From: Pseudomonas sp. ANT_H4 | GTDB lineage: Bacteria > Pseudomonadota > Gammaproteobacteria > Pseudomonadales > Pseudomonadaceae | Length of the DNA stretch: 64,000 nt | Reading direction: 5' to 3' | NCBI RefSeq assembly: GCF_008369295.1 | Contig: NZ_VOBG01000004.1 | Coordinates: 62,001 to 126,000, forward strand | Shown here: positions 62,755 to 64,000 of the stretch, piece after piece | How the letters are laid out: every line of letters begins with the position of its first letter | How positions within the stretch are numbered: the stretch's first letter is position 1 | The notes under the pieces: generated by a model | Told to the model about the DNA's origin: nothing | What the model saw: the letters and a program-made list of their open reading frames with translations, nothing else | The model's database searches: none | Made by a program: the position numbers and the translations under genes

Positions 62755-63921
62755 TTATTGCGCCTGCAATACCTCATCCGCCCTGCCACCCTCTTGCTGG
62801 ATCACCAAGTGGATAAAGTGCAGCTTGGCAATCACCGCCGGTGGCAACACGAACGGGTAGAAATCCGGCTGCCCCATGCTGCGTGATAGCTCGTTGAGCA
62901 TTGCCGCCAATTCGATCCACGCATTGACGAACGACAGGAACGCCACGGCGCCGGGATGCTCTGGATCGTAGAGGGTGCCAAGGGGAAAAGGCTGATAGTC
63001 CAGGTCCATCTCCCGTGCGCTCATACCAAAGCCCAGCGCCGTGTCCACTGCATCCATCATGTGCAGGTAATGGGCCCAGGTTTCTGCCCAGTCTTCCCAG
63101 GGGTGCATGGTGGCGTAGGCGCTGACGCAGGTTTGCTGCCAGTCCGGGCGCGGGCCGTTTTGATAGTAATGATCCAGGGCGTCGGCATAACTGGCACGCT
63201 CGTCGCCGAACAACCGGCGGAAGGGCTCCAACCAATGATCGTTGACGATCAGCCGATCCCAATAGTAATGACCCACTTCATGGCGCAAGTGACCGAGCAA
63301 GGTGCGGTAGGGCTCGCGCATCTGCACGCGAATACTCTCGCGATGGGCATCGTCGGCCTCCTTGATATCGAGGGTGATAAGGCCGTTGGCATGACCGGTG
63401 GTGGGTGCATTACCTTCCAGGTCGATGCCGACAAAATCGAAAAACAGGCCGGCGCCTTCATCGGCCGCCTTGGGAATGACCTGCAGGCCCAAGCTGATGA
63501 GTTGCGCCACCAAACGGCGCTTGGCGGTTTCCACTTTGCGCCAGCGCTCGGCGTTCTCCGGGATCGACAAGTCGGGAATTGTGCGGTTCAGGCTGCAAGC
63601 CACGCATAAGGTTTGGCCGTTATCGGTGGGCAGCAGCCAGTTGCAGGCGGCCGGGGTGTCGAGGTTGGCGCAGCGGCGAAACAACCCACAGTCAGGCTCG
63701 GCATCCAACTGCCACGTCCCAGCGTACGGCCCAGGCGTGAGAGACGACAGCCGGCTCTGCTCCGGCTGATACCCAAGCAATGCCGAACAAGCCAGGCATT
63801 GGCTGTTACGAAAAAACAGCGACTGCCCACAGCGACACTGCCAGACCTTGCTGTTGCGCGACTGCTCGACCATGAACGGCGCAGCAATGCGCGAACTGAG
63901 CTGCTCGAAGAAGCGGTACAT
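62755..63921 (-). CDS. Putative zinc-binding metallopeptidase with zinc ribbon
   Basis: A 388-residue cytoplasmic protein. The N-terminus carries zinc ribbons (CRCGQSLFFRNSQCLAC, later CANLDTPAACNW and CVAC); the middle has a gluzincin-like HEVGHYYW motif near residue 218 with a downstream acidic WEDWAETWAHY segment. It resembles the family of putative zinc peptidases (Peptidase_Mx). Substrate unknown. ATG at 63921 with GGGAGAG upstream. Its 3' end is 53 bp from the ffs promoter. Confidence 0.88.
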   Translation of the reverse strand: MYRFFEQLSSRIAAPFMVEQSRNSKVWQCRCGQSLFFRNSQCLACSALLGYQPEQSRLSSLTPGPYAGTWQLDAEPDCGLFRRCANLDTPAACNWLLPTDNGQTLCVACSLNRTIPDLSIPENAERWRKVETAKRRLVAQLISLGLQVIPKAADEGAGLFFDFVGIDLEGNAPTTGHANGLITLDIKEADDAHRESIRVQMREPYRTLLGHLRHEVGHYYWDRLIVNDHWLEPFRRLFGDERASYADALDHYYQNGPRPDWQQTCVSAYATMHPWEDWAETWAHYLHMMDAVDTALGFGMSAREMDLDYQPFPLGTLYDPEHPGAVAFLSFVNAWIELAAMLNELSRSMGQPDFYPFVLPPAVIAKLHFIHLVIQQEGGRADEVLQAQ

Positions 63922-64000
63922 GGCAATCTCTCCCTGGGACATGCCAAGACTAGATCATGGTTATGCGCTAATCGTTCCAGTTTTTATTCAATACCGATTA

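Overview
The window is chromosomal DNA from a fluorescent Pseudomonas (P. fluorescens group or close relative). The evidence is high-GC codon use, the psrA-lexA-sulA, fadBA, tandem cbb3 oxidase, hemN-anr and recR/ybaB/dnaX neighbourhoods familiar from Pseudomonas, and several REP/BIME repeats of the Pseudomonas type. Almost all of it is core genome; I see no prophage, insertion sequence, CRISPR array or secretion/defence island.

Layout. 1-5167: two paralogous SNF2-type helicases in convergent orientation, the first cut by the window edge. 5388-9681: nagZ, the fatty-acid-responsive repressor psrA with two palindromic operators, the divergent lexA-sulA SOS operon with two LexA boxes, and two small conserved genes. 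9829-17207: topA, a DUF1653 protein, the fadB-fadA beta-oxidation operon and a small membrane protein. 17312-23830: a universal stress protein, the ABC-F ATPase uup, the lytic transglycosylase slt and an exporter-type ABC half transporter. 23831-31273: a degenerate tRNA-like remnant, a 57-residue protein, pdxB, a MATE exporter, tusA, rlmM and acnA.

31575-50254 is a microaerobic respiration block: the aerotaxis receptor aer, two complete tandem ccoNOQP operons for cbb3 oxidases, the assembly set ccoGHIS, a TauE/SafE-like membrane protein, hemN (anaerobic haem synthesis) with a perfect ANR box, and the oxygen-sensing regulator anr, followed by apt. Sensing (aer, anr), haem supply (hemN), copper loading (ccoI) and the oxidases themselves lie side by side.

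50260-64000: an acyl-CoA dehydrogenase, recR, an NADPH-dependent oxidoreductase lying between recR and ybaB-dnaX, a periplasmic solute-binding protein, a PAS-GGDEF-EAL protein downstream of an Aer-like chemoreceptor that has lost about 110 internal residues, an XRE regulator in AT-richer DNA, a divergent EamA transporter/LysR pair, the 4.5S SRP RNA gene ffs, and a zinc metallopeptidase.

The most unusual items are the internally deleted chemoreceptor, the convergent SNF2 paralogues, the close similarity of the two cbb3 operons despite no visible ANR box before either, and a plus-strand terminator beside fadB that has no recognised gene in front of it. I do not see a clearly new multi-gene system.
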